NCBI GenBank assembly: GCA_001303245.1
Contig: LJNS01000003.1
Span: forward strand, 1 to 59,798
DNA length: 59,798 nucleotides
From: Gammaproteobacteria bacterium SG8_30
GTDB lineage: Bacteria; Pseudomonadota; Gammaproteobacteria; Steroidobacterales; Steroidobacteraceae
Direction: 5' to 3'
Below are positions 28,778 through 39,905 of the stretch, one piece after another. Position 1 is the first letter of the stretch. Every line of letters starts with the position of its first letter. The translations under genes were made by a program, and so were the position numbers. The notes beneath the pieces were generated by a model that saw only the letters and a list, made by a program, of their open reading frames with translations, was not told the DNA's origin and did not search any database.

Positions 28778-30600
28778 GACTGAGGCCCGCCGCAGCACGC
28801 TGGTTCGAGCTGCTCACCGATCGGGAGCACCTGGGCGGCGTGCTCGGGTGCCTGGCCGATACGGATGCCGTGCAGCTCGAGGCCTACTCGGGCCTCGAGA
28901 CCGGCGTGGCGCTGCCCGACTACGCCAGGGTCATCGAGGACTACGCACAGCTCGAGCGACGCTACCGCGCGTACTGGCCGGAAGTGCGGATCGAAGCGAA
29001 GTCCTTCGAGGAGCGATCCGTCGACCGGGTGCAGGCGGACCTCGAGCGCCTGGAGGCCTGGGCCGCCGAGGCGGATCCCTGCATCGAGCGGCTGCAGCAG
29101 CTCGCGGGCGAGAAGGCGGCACTCGCCGAGGTCGAGGCGATCTTCGGGAGCGCCGTCGACGGTCTGCCCGATCTCTCGCTGCTGTCGGGCTGCGGACCGA
29201 CGTTGCAGGCGCGCCTGTTCGCGCTGCCCGAGCAGGTGCCGCCGCTCGCGGTTCCCCCGGGCGTGCTGCACGCCACCGTGCAGGCCGGCCACTCGCGCTA
29301 CCTGCTCGCGCTCGGGCCGTCGGAGGAGCTCGAGCCGATGGATGCGCAGCTGCAGGCCGCGCGTGCCCGTCCCGTCGCACTGCCCCGCGACCTGCCCGCC
29401 GACGGCGGTGCCGCCGTGACCGAGCTGCGCGAGCGTGTGAGCGCCATCGACGAGGCGCTCGCCGCCGAGCGCGCCGGGCTCGACGCGCTCGGCGAGCGCC
29501 ACGGCCTCGCCGGGATCCTGGCGCACTTCACCTTCCTCGACTGGCTGGTCGCCAACGTGCCGAAGCTGCCGGCGACCGAGCACTTCGCCTGGGTCACGGG
29601 CTGGACCAGCGATGCGGAGGGCCGGCGCATCGAGGAGGCGCTCGCCGCGGCCGGGCTGCCCGGGCTTCTGCACTTTCCCGAGCCGCCGTCGGGGCTCGAC
29701 CCGCCGGTCGTGCTGGCGAACCCGGGCTGGGCCCGGCCCTTCGAGCTGTTCGTGCGGCTGCTCGGCACGCCGAGCGCCACCGAGGCCGACCCTAGCGCGC
29801 TCGTGGCCGTCATCGCGCCGCTGCTGTTCGGGTACATGTTCGGCGACGTCGGCCAGGGCGTCGTGCTGCTCTCGGCCGGCGTGGCGTTACGTCGGCGCTA
29901 TCCGGCACTGCGCCTGCTGGTGCCCGGCGGCCTCTCGGCCATTGCCTTCGGCTTTGCCTTCGGCAGCGTGTTCGCGCGCGAGGACCTCATTCCGGCGCTC
30001 TGGCTGCATCCGCTGAACGAGCCCTTGACCCTGCTCGCGGTGAGCGTCGGCATCGGCGTGGTGGTGATCACGCTCGGCCTGGTGATGGACGCGCTCGAGC
30101 ACGCCTGGAGCGGGCTCGGGCTCGCCTGGATCGAGAGCCGCGCCGGGCTGCTGGTCATGTACCTCGGGCTGGTGGCCTCGCCCTTCGTGCCTGCGGCGGC
30201 ACTCGTGGCGCTCGCCGGACTGCTGTGGTTCCTGGCCGGCTCCGGACTGGTCGCGCGCTCCGCAGCGGCGGTGGGTGCGGCGCTCGCCGAGCTCATCGAG
30301 ACGACGCTGCAGCTCGTGGTGAACACCGTGTCGTTCGCGCGCGTAGGTGCGTTCGCGCTGGCCCACGCGGGACTTTCCGCAGCCGTGGTCGGCGTCGGGG
30401 AGGCCACCGGGTCGGCCTTCGGCTTCGCGGTGGCCCTCGTCGTCGGCAACCTGCTCATCCTGGCGCTCGAGGGACTGGTCGTCTCGATCCAGACCACCCG
30501 CCTCGTGCTGTTCGAATTCTTCATCCGCTTCCTGCGCGGCGAGGGTCGGCCCTTCAAGTCGCTGCCGCCGCCGCGGGGGCGGGAAGCCACCCATCGATAG
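28774..30600 (+). CDS. ntpI: V/A-type ATPase subunit I (membrane a-like subunit)
   Basis: 608 residues. The N-terminal half is cytoplasmic and helical (about 1-340), the C-terminal half has about eight membrane helices. The essential stator Arg is seen in VNTVSFARVGAFALAHAGL (near residue 520), facing the ion-binding Glu of subunit K; LLFGYMFGDVGQGVVLL is another conserved block. ATG 28774 overlaps the previous stop (ATGA). It forms the ion half-channels of the complex in the inner membrane. Confidence 0.93.
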   Translation: MRLRPAAARWFELLTDREHLGGVLGCLADTDAVQLEAYSGLETGVALPDYARVIEDYAQLERRYRAYWPEVRIEAKSFEERSVDRVQADLERLEAWAAEADPCIERLQQLAGEKAALAEVEAIFGSAVDGLPDLSLLSGCGPTLQARLFALPEQVPPLAVPPGVLHATVQAGHSRYLLALGPSEELEPMDAQLQAARARPVALPRDLPADGGAAVTELRERVSAIDEALAAERAGLDALGERHGLAGILAHFTFLDWLVANVPKLPATEHFAWVTGWTSDAEGRRIEEALAAAGLPGLLHFPEPPSGLDPPVVLANPGWARPFELFVRLLGTPSATEADPSALVAVIAPLLFGYMFGDVGQGVVLLSAGVALRRRYPALRLLVPGGLSAIAFGFAFGSVFAREDLIPALWLHPLNEPLTLLAVSVGIGVVVITLGLVMDALEHAWSGLGLAWIESRAGLLVMYLGLVASPFVPAAALVALAGLLWFLAGSGLVARSAAAVGAALAELIETTLQLVVNTVSFARVGAFALAHAGLSAAVVGVGEATGSAFGFAVALVVGNLLILALEGLVVSIQTTRLVLFEFFIRFLRGEGRPFKSLPPPRGREATHR

Positions 30601-30609
30601 GAGACCACC

Positions 30610-30960
30610 ATGAAGCTATGGACTGCAGCCGTCATCGCCGCCGCCCTGCTGGTCGGCGCGATCGCCGGCGGCGCCACGATCATGGCGCTGCTCGCGCCCA
30701 TGGCCGGCGCGGCCGAACCGGGCGCCGCCGCGACCGATCCCGAGCTCGTGCGATGGGCCTTCGCCTCGGCCGCCGCTGCCGCGGCGCTCTCGGCGCTTGC
30801 TGCCGGCTATGCCGTCGCGCAGGTCGGCACCGCGGCAGTCGGCGCGCTGGCCGAGAAGCCCGAGCTGTTCGGGCGCATGCTGATCCTGGTCGGCCTGGCC
30901 GAGGGCATCGCGATCTACGGGCTGATCGTCGCCGTCCTCATATTCAACCGCGTGGGCTGA
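30610..30960 (+). CDS. ntpK: V/A-type ATPase subunit K (rotor ring, c-like)
   Basis: 116 residues. An N-terminal hydrophobic leader (about 1-33, ending ..MAGAAEPGA) precedes two membrane helices: AFASAAAAAALSALAAGYAV followed by the loop AEKPELF, and a second with the ion-binding Glu (VGLAEGIAIYGLIVAV, near residue 99). One hairpin plus a leader is like the Thermus rotor subunit, not the four-helix Enterococcus type. Gln in AQVGTAAVG is present, but whether protons or sodium are carried cannot be decided. GGAG precedes the ATG. Confidence 0.9.
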   Translation: MKLWTAAVIAAALLVGAIAGGATIMALLAPMAGAAEPGAAATDPELVRWAFASAAAAAALSALAAGYAVAQVGTAAVGALAEKPELFGRMLILVGLAEGIAIYGLIVAVLIFNRVG

Positions 30961-30962
30961 AG

Positions 30963-31262
30963 ATGCAGGCGGTCGCGTTCATCGGCGACGAGCTCAGCGC
31001 GACGGGCTTCAGGCTCGCGGGCGCCGCCGTATTCATCGTGCCGCCCTCGGAGGCGGGCGAAGCGCTCGAGACGGCGCGTGCGGAATCCGAGCTCGTGCTG
31101 ATCGCGGCTGCGCACGCACGGACCGTCTCCGCAGACCTGCTCGACGAGGCGCTGCGCTCGGTCCGGCCGCTCACCGTCGTCGTCGAGGACGTCCTGTCGC
31201 GCCAGCCCCCGCCGGACCTCGAGCTGGAGATGCGCCGGGCGCTGGGCGTGGAGATCGCATGA
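30963..31262 (+). CDS. V/A-type ATPase subunit F
   Basis: 99 residues. The start MQAVAFIGDELSATGFRLAG, the middle ESELVLIAAAHA and the later RPLTVVVED are the recurrent features of the small central-stalk subunit F, which has a Rossmann-like fold and joins D in the rotor shaft. It begins two bases after the K stop and its own stop overlaps the start of subunit E (ATGA). An in-frame opening further upstream is only a shadow. Confidence 0.88.
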   Translation: MQAVAFIGDELSATGFRLAGAAVFIVPPSEAGEALETARAESELVLIAAAHARTVSADLLDEALRSVRPLTVVVEDVLSRQPPPDLELEMRRALGVEIA

Positions 31263-31882
31263 GCGACGTGCTCGAACTCCAGGTGCACTCGCTGCTCTCG
31301 CGCATGCAGGCCGAGTGCGACCAGGCGTGCACGCGGCTGCGCGAAGAGGCGACCGAACGCTCGTCGCGACTCGTGCAGGAGGCGCGCCACCGGGCACGGA
31401 TGCGCGTCAAGGAGGCGGTCGCGGAAAAGCGCCTCCGCGTGCGCGAGCACTGCCGGCGCGTGCAGGCCGAAGTCGACGCCAAGCAGCGCGATCGGCGGTT
31501 CGTGGAGCTCACCGAGCAGCTCGCACGCGGACTCCAGTTGCTGCCCGACGTCCTGGCGGAGCGCTGGCAGGTCGACGAGGCGCGGGCCGCCTGGTGCCGG
31601 CAGGTGCTCGAAGACGCCGCCGCCGCGCTGGGCGGCGGCAGGTGGCGCATCGACCTGGCCCCGGGTACCTCGCCCGCCGAACGCGAGACGCTCGCACACG
31701 ATGCTGCACGGCTGGCCGGGGAAGCGGCCGAGATTTTCGAAGACGGCGGGGCGCAGGCAGGCCTGCGCATCTCACGCGACGGCGCCTGCTACGACGGCAC
31801 GGTCGACGGCCTGCTCGCCGACCGCATGCGCGTGCAGGCGGCGTTACTCGCGGAGCTGGGCGACGAGGAGAGTGCCGAATGA
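31259..31882 (+). CDS. ntpE: V/A-type ATPase subunit E (peripheral stalk)
   Basis: 207 residues. An N-terminal helical half (about 1-90, rich in Arg/Glu and heptads: ACTRLREEATERSSRLVQEA) would pair with the G/H-like subunit. The C-terminal globular half (AERWQVDEARAAWCRQVLED, AGLRISRDGACYDGTVDGLL) attaches to the catalytic head. It has ATGA overlaps with both F and A. Assignment rests on the domain layout and position; sequence conservation in this family is low. Confidence 0.85.
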   Translation: MSDVLELQVHSLLSRMQAECDQACTRLREEATERSSRLVQEARHRARMRVKEAVAEKRLRVREHCRRVQAEVDAKQRDRRFVELTEQLARGLQLLPDVLAERWQVDEARAAWCRQVLEDAAAALGGGRWRIDLAPGTSPAERETLAHDAARLAGEAAEIFEDGGAQAGLRISRDGACYDGTVDGLLADRMRVQAALLAELGDEESAE

Positions 31883-33613
31883 GCGAGGCCGTCATCCGCT
31901 GGGCCTCCGGGCCGGTGATCCGGGCGCGCACGGAGGCGCTGTTCCACTCCTACGAGGCGCTGGCCGTCGGCGAGGCGGGACTGCTCGGCGAGGTGATCCA
32001 GCTGAACGGGGACGAGTTCGTCGCGCAGGTCTACGAGGACACGACCGGGCTCAAGCCGGGAGACCGGGTGACGGGCACGGGCTCGCCCCTCTCCGTGCGG
32101 CTCGGGCCCGCCTTGCTGGGCCGGATCTTCGACGGCCTGCTCCGGCCGCTCGATTGCGCGGACGACTTCCGGCTGACCACGGGCACCCTGAGCTGCGAGA
32201 CCCTGCAGTTCTCCTTCGAGCCGGCCGTCGAAGCGGGCGCCCGTCTCGTCGCCGGCGAACCCTTCGGCCTCGTGACCGGCAAGCGCGATCACCCTTGCCT
32301 GCCGCCGCCCGGCGTCAGTGGCACCGTGCGCCGCATCGCCGCGGCCGGGGAGTACACCGACGAGCAGACCCTCTGCGAGCTCGAGGACGAGAGCGGCAAT
32401 GTCCACGCGCTGGCGATGTCGGAGCAGTGGCCGGTGCGAACGCCGCGGCCCTGTCGCGAGCGCCTGCCACCAAATGCGCCCATGATCACGGGACAACGCA
32501 TCCTCGACACGTTGTTCCCGGTCGCCCGCGGTGGGCGCGCGGCGCTGCCCGGCGGCTTCGGCACGGGCAAGACGATCCTGCAGGAAGCAATCGCGAAGTG
32601 GTGCGACGCGGACGTCATCGTCTACGTCGGCTGCGGCGAGCGGGGCAACGAGATGGCGGAAGTGCTCGACGAGTTCCCGCAGCTCGAGGATCCCCGCACC
32701 GGCCGCCCGCTCATGGAGCGCGCGGTGATCATCGCCAACACCTCGAACATGCCCGTGGCGGCGCGCGAGGCGAGCATCTACACCGCGATCACGGTGGCCG
32801 AGTACTTCCGCGACCAGGGCCGGCACGTCGCGCTGATGGCCGACTCGACGAGCCGCTGGGCCGAGGCGCTGCGCGAGGTCTCCGGGCGCCTCGGCGAGCT
32901 GCCCGGCGAGGCCGGCTACCCCGCCTACCTCAGCTCGCGACTCGCGGGCTTCTACGAGCGCGCGGCGCGGGTCCGCACGCTCGGCGGCAAGGAGGGCTCC
33001 GTCACCGTCATCGGCGCGGTCAGCCCGCCGGCGGGTGACTTCTCCGAGCCCGTGACGCTGCACACCAAGCGGTTCGTGCGCTGCTTCTGGGCGCTCGATG
33101 CCGAGCGCGCGCGGGCCCGCTTCTACCCGGCGATCCACCCGCTCACCTCCTACAGCGAGGATGCCGGGCGCGTCGCGCCGTGGTGGCAGGCACACGGCAA
33201 CAGCGAGTGGGCGAAGCACCGCGAGCGGCTGCTGACGCTGCTCGGCCAGCAGGCCAGGCTCGAGCGCATGGCGCGCATCGTCGGCAAGGACGCGCTGCCG
33301 GCGGCACAGCAGGTCACGCTGACATGCGCCGACCTCGTCAACGACGGCCTGCTGCGCCAGTCGTCCTTCTCGGAGGTCGACCGCTACTGCTCCCCGGAGC
33401 GCCAGGCCGCGATGCTCCGGGTCATCGTCCACTTCCTCGACCGGGCAGAAGAGGCGGTCCAGGCGGGCGCGGACCCCTCCGTGATCGCGGCGCTGCCGGT
33501 GCTCGCCGAGCTCGCGAGGCTCGGCGAGGAATACGGCGAGGACCGCATCGCCGGCATCGAGCAGCTCTGGCACGCGATCGACGACGCCTTCCACGCCATC
33601 GGAGGTTCGGTCG

Positions 33614-33627
<14 letters not shown>
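31879..33627 (+). CDS. ntpA: V/A-type ATPase catalytic subunit A
   Basis: 582 residues, normal for the family. N-terminal barrel, then the non-homologous bulge region specific to V/A A-subunits (about 110-190), a P-loop variant GGFGTGKT near residue 228, GCGERGNEMAEVLDEFPQL, and the MADSTSRWAEALREVSGRLGE block of the nucleotide-binding domain. This is the ATP-hydrolysing/synthesising subunit in the cytoplasmic head. ATG 31879 overlaps the subunit E stop; the gene overlaps subunit B by 14 nt. Confidence 0.96.
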
Positions 33628-34994
<1,367 letters not shown>

Positions 34995-35002
<8 letters not shown>

Positions 35003-35612
35003 GCGCGACCTCACCGCGACGCGGATCACGCTGCTCGAGCTCGGCGACGAGCGACGCATGGTGCGCGAAGGCTACGAGCTGCTCGACGAGAAGCGCATGC
35101 TGCTGGCCGCGGAGATCCTCGGCGGCCTGCGCCGGTACCGGGGACTGCGGGACGAGTGGCTCGGCCACCTCGCTGCAGCCCGTGCCGCCCTCGCCGCCGC
35201 GGTCCGCCGCCACGGCTTCGACTCGCTGGCCGCTCATCCCGCCGATCGCGGGGCCTTGCTCGCCGTGCACCTCGAGCCGCGCTCCCTGCTCGGCCTCACG
35301 CTGGTGGACGCGAGGCTCGAGCTCGGTGATGCCGAGCCGGAGTTCCCGGCCGCCGAGTCCTCCCACGAGGCACATCGCTGTGCCACGGCCTTCCGCGAGC
35401 TCGCCCGTACCGCCGCGGCCATGGCAGGGCTCGCTGCGTCGCTCAGGATCATGGCCCGCGACTACGTACGGACGGAGCGCCGTGCCCGGGCGCTCGAGAA
35501 CGTGATCCTGCCGGAGATCGACGCCGACATCCGTTTCGTGGACACCCAGCTCGAGGCGATCGACCAGGAGGAGTCGATCCGGGTACGGGAGGCCCGGGGA
35601 CGGCAGCCGTAG
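34995..35612 (+). CDS. ntpD: V/A-type ATPase subunit D (central rotor shaft)
   Basis: 205 residues. Two long helices expected of the shaft: an N-terminal one (GDERRMVREGYELLDEKRML through GGLRRYRGLRDEWLGH) and a C-terminal one (RRARALENVILPEIDADIRF then QEESIRVRE), with a variable middle. The RRARALENVILP stretch is the D-subunit hallmark. The gene ends the operon; about 100 nt of non-coding sequence separates it from the prenyltransferase. Confidence 0.92.
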
Positions 35613-35715
35613 CGCAGCTCGCGGGTCGCCCCCCTCTCGACAGGCCGGGCCGGATCAGGCTTACTTGGCGGCCTTGAGCGCCGCCGAGCGGGCGGCTCGA
35701 CGGAGCGGATCCAGC

Positions 35716-36684
35716 ATGCAACACCAGACTACGGCCGGCCCGAGTCCGGAAGCCTTTGCCGGCAGCGGTTTCGGCGCCCGTGCGCGCCGGGCTTTCTTCG
35801 CCATGCGGCCGAAGTTCTTCACCGCCTCGGTACTCCCCGTCGTCGTCGGCACCACGCTCGGTGCCAAGGCGGTGGGCAGCCTGGCCTGGGTGGAGGCGCT
35901 GCTCGCGATCCTGGCCACGGTGCTGGTCCACGCGGCCGCGAACGTGCTGAACGACGTGGGCGACGACATCACGGGCGCGGACGGCGCCAACACCGGGCGT
36001 ATCTATCCCTACACCGGCGGATCGCGGTTCATCCAGGCGGGAATCCTCAGCCGCGACGAGATGCGCCGGCTCGGCGTCTGGCTGCTTCTCGCGGCAGTGC
36101 CACCCGGACTCGCGCTGTTCTGGATCGCGGGGCCGATGGTGTTGTGGATGGGCCTCGCCGGCATCGCGCTGGGCACGCTGTACTCGGCGCCCTCCGTCTA
36201 CCTGTCCGGTCGCGGCGTCGGCGAGCTGGCCGTCGCCATCGCCTTCGGACCCCTGCCCGTCATGGGCGCCGCCTGGCTGCAGGACGGTGTCTTCGACCTC
36301 GGCCGGTTCCTGGTCGCGGTGCCGGTCGGCATGTGGGTCGCGGCCATCCTCATGATCAACGAGGTGCCGGACGTGACGTCCGACGGCGCAGCCGGCAAGC
36401 GGACGCTGGTGGTGCGCTTCGGCGTGCCCGGCGCTCGGGCAGTCTATCTCGCCATGCACGCCCTGGCGCTCGCCGGGGGGCTCGGCGCGATCTTCCTCGG
36501 CGTGCTGCCCTGGTGGTACGCGCTGCCGGCGGTCGCGCTGTGCGCCATGGGCTTCAAGGCCGGGTTCGGCATCGCAGACGTCGACGAGAAGCGCGAGCAG
36601 CTGCAGAAGAGCATCGAGGCCACCCTCGCCGTGCAGGCGCTCGGCAGCATCGCGGTGATCGCGAGCGTCGCCTTCGGCGGCTGA
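35716..36684 (+). CDS. UbiA-superfamily prenyltransferase (MenA-like)
   Basis: 322 residues and about eight or nine membrane helices. Both Asp-rich prenyl-diphosphate/Mg sites are present: VLNDVGDDITGAD (near 75-88) and INEVPDVTSDG (near 212-222). Conserved RPKFFTASVLPVVVG and GKRTLVVRFGV also place it near the 1,4-dihydroxy-2-naphthoate octaprenyltransferase (MenA) branch; no other menaquinone genes are in the window. ATG 35716 was chosen over a TTG at 35665 (no ribosome site). It converges on the mtr cluster, so a quinone-pool link is attractive but inferred. Confidence 0.8.
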   Translation: MQHQTTAGPSPEAFAGSGFGARARRAFFAMRPKFFTASVLPVVVGTTLGAKAVGSLAWVEALLAILATVLVHAAANVLNDVGDDITGADGANTGRIYPYTGGSRFIQAGILSRDEMRRLGVWLLLAAVPPGLALFWIAGPMVLWMGLAGIALGTLYSAPSVYLSGRGVGELAVAIAFGPLPVMGAAWLQDGVFDLGRFLVAVPVGMWVAAILMINEVPDVTSDGAAGKRTLVVRFGVPGARAVYLAMHALALAGGLGAIFLGVLPWWYALPAVALCAMGFKAGFGIADVDEKREQLQKSIEATLAVQALGSIAVIASVAFGG

Positions 36685-36716
36685 GGGCCGGTCCGGTCCC
36701 GAGCCCGGGCCCGGCT

Positions 36717-38855
36717 CTACTCTTCGTCGGTCACCCGGCCGCCGAAGTGGTAGCTGAATGACAGGCCGATCACGTTGACGTCGTAGCGGTACGGGTCCGG
36801 GCTCATGCTGAGCACGTTGCGGATCGTCGCCGGCTGCACGCCCTCGATCTGCCAGTCGCTGGTGTCGTACTCCTCCCAGGTCCAGGCCGCGGCCACCGTG
36901 AGCCGGTCACTCACGTCGTAGCTCGCGCGCAGCCGCACGGAGTCCATCTCCGTGTCGAGCTGCGGGAAGGGACCGCCCGCGCTTGATGGAACGGCCGTCG
37001 TGTCGATCAGGCCCTTCGAGCGCGCGAAGGTGTAGTCGACCGAGAGGTCCAGCTTGCCGAGGATGTCCCGCCAGAGCAGGCCGCCGCCGGCGGTCGTGAA
37101 CTCATCCTGGTGCGAGACCGTCCATTTCCTCGATGGAGCGCTCGGGAAGACCTCCTCGCCGGCCTGTTCCGTCGACATCTTCTGGTAGCTTCCGGTGAGG
37201 TAGGTCGTGACGGCGTCGGTCACGGCCCAGGAGATCGTGCCCGCATACCGCTCGTCGCGTCCCGACAGCAGCCCGTAGGTGGATCGCCGGTAATCGTCGG
37301 ACGCGTAGTCGGCCTGCATGACGAGGGACAGTTTCCAGGGCGACCAGCTGAGCCGCCCCTCGGCGAAGTCCCTGTCCCGGTCAGTCTGGTTGTATTTCCT
37401 GAGCAGCGGGTTCTCGGGAGGCACGACCGGGTTGACGGTGTACTCACCGGCATCGATTCGCGACTGGCCGCCGGCCGCCGAGAACTCCAGCGACCCGGGA
37501 AGCCGCAGGCGGACCCGGCCGTAGGCCCGCTCCTCCTGCGTCTCCTTGGAAGCCTGATTGGTGCGCTTGACCTGGTCGGTCTCTCCACCGACGGCAACGT
37601 GCAGCCAGTCGAGGATCCTGAGCTCGCCGAGGCCGTCGAAGCGGGTCCGCTCGTAGTCGTAGCGCACGGCACTGGCCGGCACCGTCACCTCCGCCGAGTC
37701 CATCTCGACGAAGCCGCTCGAGAATGCCGCGGTCCGGTCGTCGCGCTCGTCGTAGCGGTAGCCGCCCCGGACCCGCAGCCTCGGGTGTGGCTGCAGCGAC
37801 AGGCTCGCCCGGTAGTGCCTATTCCGCAGCTCGCCGTCGAGCGAGGAGCGCGGCAGTGCGAGACCGCCGGTGAGCGCCGCGCTGGTCGAGAACGGCAGGA
37901 AACCCTGGTCCTGGGTCGTCTTGCCGTCGGCGACCCTATAGCTCAGCACCCCCTTCCACCAGGGCAGCAGGAAGTTGCCGTCGAGCGCGATGAGGTAGGC
38001 CTTGCTGTCGGGTGCGAGCGCCTTGCGCCCCTGGGTCGTGTCGGGGGCGCCGGGTGTGTACGGGTTGTCGAAGGTCACGCCCGACAGCGCGTTGTCGTAG
38101 TCGGACAGGTACCACGAGACCCGCGTGAAGCCCTGCGCGAATCGGTAGATCGCGCCGACCTCGACCTGGTCGTGCGTCGCGTCGACTGGCTCGGCGTACT
38201 GGAACGCCTGCAACAGGAACGCGCCGGGTGCCAGGCGGTTGCCTTCGATCTCCTGGCGGTCGTAGTCGGCGTAGAACTCGAACTGGGTTCCCAGCAGGTA
38301 GGCCAAGCCCGCGCCATAGGTCGTCCGGTCCCTGCCGATGTCCACGGGTGCCAGCGAGCGGCCGAGCGCGCTCATGCCGGCGGTGCCGGACGCCCGGACC
38401 CAGTCCGACGGAAGGACCAGGGAGTCGCTGCCCGACTGGCTGAAGGGCGTCACCGTGGTGTCCCACACGCGGTGAGGCAGTTCGTCGTAGCGCAGGCTGC
38501 CCTCGATCGTGCCTTCCATGCCGAACACGACCTCGGCCTCACGCGTGTCGAGCCCGAGGTCGATCAGATCGTAGCCGTAGTACGTGCCGGACTCGGACCG
38601 TCCGCTGCCGTTGGCGCTGATGTCGGCATAGCCGCCCTTCTCGTCGAGGCCGTTGTATTCGCCGAACTTGGCGGAGTCGTCGTCCACGTAGAGGGCGCCG
38701 AGCTCGGCGTCGGCCTCGTAGCCCGTCTGGAACGGGCAGGACTCGCACTTCCACTCGGAGGTGTCGACCCCGGCGCTGTTCGCCGCGCGGGCATCCGCGG
38801 CGGCAAGCGCGGTGCCGACCGCGAGCGCAAGAATCAGGCTTTGCTTGTGCATCAT
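36717..38855 (-). CDS. mtrB: MtrB/PioB-like outer-membrane barrel of an electron conduit
   Basis: 712 residues. Signal peptide (about 1-24, ..AADARA), then the N-terminal CESCPF motif: a CxxC, as in MtrB. The rest is a beta-barrel pattern with repeated long strands (GRVRLRLPGSLEFSAAGGQS, LYVDDDSAKFGEYNGLDEKG, VNVIGLSFSYHFGGRV at the C-terminus). MtrB/PioB forms a sheath around the decaheme MtrA. ATG 38855 has TAGGAG 7 nt upstream and lies 10 nt after the MtrA stop. Longer frames upstream are shadows of the cytochrome gene. Confidence 0.92.
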   Translation of the reverse strand: MMHKQSLILALAVGTALAAADARAANSAGVDTSEWKCESCPFQTGYEADAELGALYVDDDSAKFGEYNGLDEKGGYADISANGSGRSESGTYYGYDLIDLGLDTREAEVVFGMEGTIEGSLRYDELPHRVWDTTVTPFSQSGSDSLVLPSDWVRASGTAGMSALGRSLAPVDIGRDRTTYGAGLAYLLGTQFEFYADYDRQEIEGNRLAPGAFLLQAFQYAEPVDATHDQVEVGAIYRFAQGFTRVSWYLSDYDNALSGVTFDNPYTPGAPDTTQGRKALAPDSKAYLIALDGNFLLPWWKGVLSYRVADGKTTQDQGFLPFSTSAALTGGLALPRSSLDGELRNRHYRASLSLQPHPRLRVRGGYRYDERDDRTAAFSSGFVEMDSAEVTVPASAVRYDYERTRFDGLGELRILDWLHVAVGGETDQVKRTNQASKETQEERAYGRVRLRLPGSLEFSAAGGQSRIDAGEYTVNPVVPPENPLLRKYNQTDRDRDFAEGRLSWSPWKLSLVMQADYASDDYRRSTYGLLSGRDERYAGTISWAVTDAVTTYLTGSYQKMSTEQAGEEVFPSAPSRKWTVSHQDEFTTAGGGLLWRDILGKLDLSVDYTFARSKGLIDTTAVPSSAGGPFPQLDTEMDSVRLRASYDVSDRLTVAAAWTWEEYDTSDWQIEGVQPATIRNVLSMSPDPYRYDVNVIGLSFSYHFGGRVTDEE

Positions 38856-38865
38856 GGCTCGACTC

Positions 38866-39801
38866 CTAGCGCGACAGCCGGGCGCCGGACGGGTGATTCG
38901 ATCCGTGCACCTGCGAGTGGCAGTTCGCGCAACCGACTGCGAGCAGCGAGGCGGAGGGCGTACCGCCCGGCAACCCCGAGGGCAGGCCCGGAACCGACGG
39001 GTGCCCCTCCTGGCCGTGGCACTGCTGGCAGAGGAACGGCGGGCGCTGCGCGAGCATCGCCGGATGCGCCGAGCCGTGCGGCTGGTGGCACAGCGTGCAG
39101 TCCTCGCCCACCGGCTGATGCTCCCAGAGGAACGGGCCGCGCTTGTCGGCGTGGCACTCGTAGCAGGCCTGGTTGATCGTGTCCTTCTTGAGCGATGCCT
39201 CCGACAGGGAGCCGTGCGGCGAGTGGCAGGACGTACAGGCCATCTGTCCCTCACGCAGCGGGTGGGCGAAGGGCTGCAGCATGTTGGCCTTCTGGATCTG
39301 ATGGCAGCCTCCGCAGACCTCCGCCTGCGTGGCCTTGGTGCGGACCGGGTCGCGCGGATCGTGGCTCGAGTGGCAGTCCGCACAGCCGACCTCGTTGTCG
39401 TCGTGCGCGGACGTGTGCCAGTCGCCGACATAGGAGTTGTGGCAGCCGAGGCACATCTCGTTCTGCTGTCGCACCGGCGTAACCGCGCCCTCGCCGAACT
39501 GGATGACCGGAGTACGCTCCTCGCCCTTCTTGGGGCGCTTGGTATGCGCGCCGCCCGGACCGTGGCAGGCCTCGCATTGCAGCTGGCCGTGGCCGAAGGG
39601 CGTGCGCGGATCGTTGGGCTGCGCGTGCTTCGTGCGGAATATGCCGACGACCTCTTCGCCGTGACAGCGCAGGCAGGTGTCGGCCCCGTTGCGGCTGTAG
39701 GCAGGCGCCTCGTCGGCTTCCTCCTGGGCCAGCGCGGGAAGCGCCTGCAGGCACCACAGCGCTACCACCGGCAGCGCGAGCGACCAAACTCGTCTTCTCA
39801 T
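38866..39801 (-). CDS. mtrA: Periplasmic decaheme c-type cytochrome, MtrA/DmsE/PioA family
   Basis: 311 residues. A signal peptide (about 1-25, ..PALAQ) is followed by exactly ten CxxCH motifs: CLRCH, CEACH, CLGCH, CADCH, CGGCH, CTSCH, CYECH, CTLCH, CQQCH, CANCH. Size and heme count are those of MtrA, the electron carrier that spans the outer membrane inside MtrB. GGGAG lies upstream of ATG 39801. It sits between the barrel gene and the outer decaheme gene, as in known mtrCAB clusters, so electrons are expected to move between the periplasm and the cell surface. Confidence 0.95.
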   Translation of the reverse strand: MRRRVWSLALPVVALWCLQALPALAQEEADEAPAYSRNGADTCLRCHGEEVVGIFRTKHAQPNDPRTPFGHGQLQCEACHGPGGAHTKRPKKGEERTPVIQFGEGAVTPVRQQNEMCLGCHNSYVGDWHTSAHDDNEVGCADCHSSHDPRDPVRTKATQAEVCGGCHQIQKANMLQPFAHPLREGQMACTSCHSPHGSLSEASLKKDTINQACYECHADKRGPFLWEHQPVGEDCTLCHQPHGSAHPAMLAQRPPFLCQQCHGQEGHPSVPGLPSGLPGGTPSASLLAVGCANCHSQVHGSNHPSGARLSR

Positions 39802-39905
39802 TTCGGCTCCCGCTCTCCAGATGAATGGCCGGGCGGCGCCTCCGGTCGTCTCATGCCCCGAGTCCCGCGCCATCAGGTGGTGGTCCAACGTGCTGCCCGC
39901 AACGG

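Noticed and set aside
35661-35993. 110-codon minus-strand frame ending in ALKAAK
   Set aside because: It looks like a basic protein tail, but it is antisense to the prenyltransferase N-terminus and has no ribosome site.
36717-39431. Longer version of MtrB starting at 39431
   Set aside because: The extra residues are the mtrA sequence read out of frame; the signal peptide, CxxC and TAGGAG site place the start at 38855.
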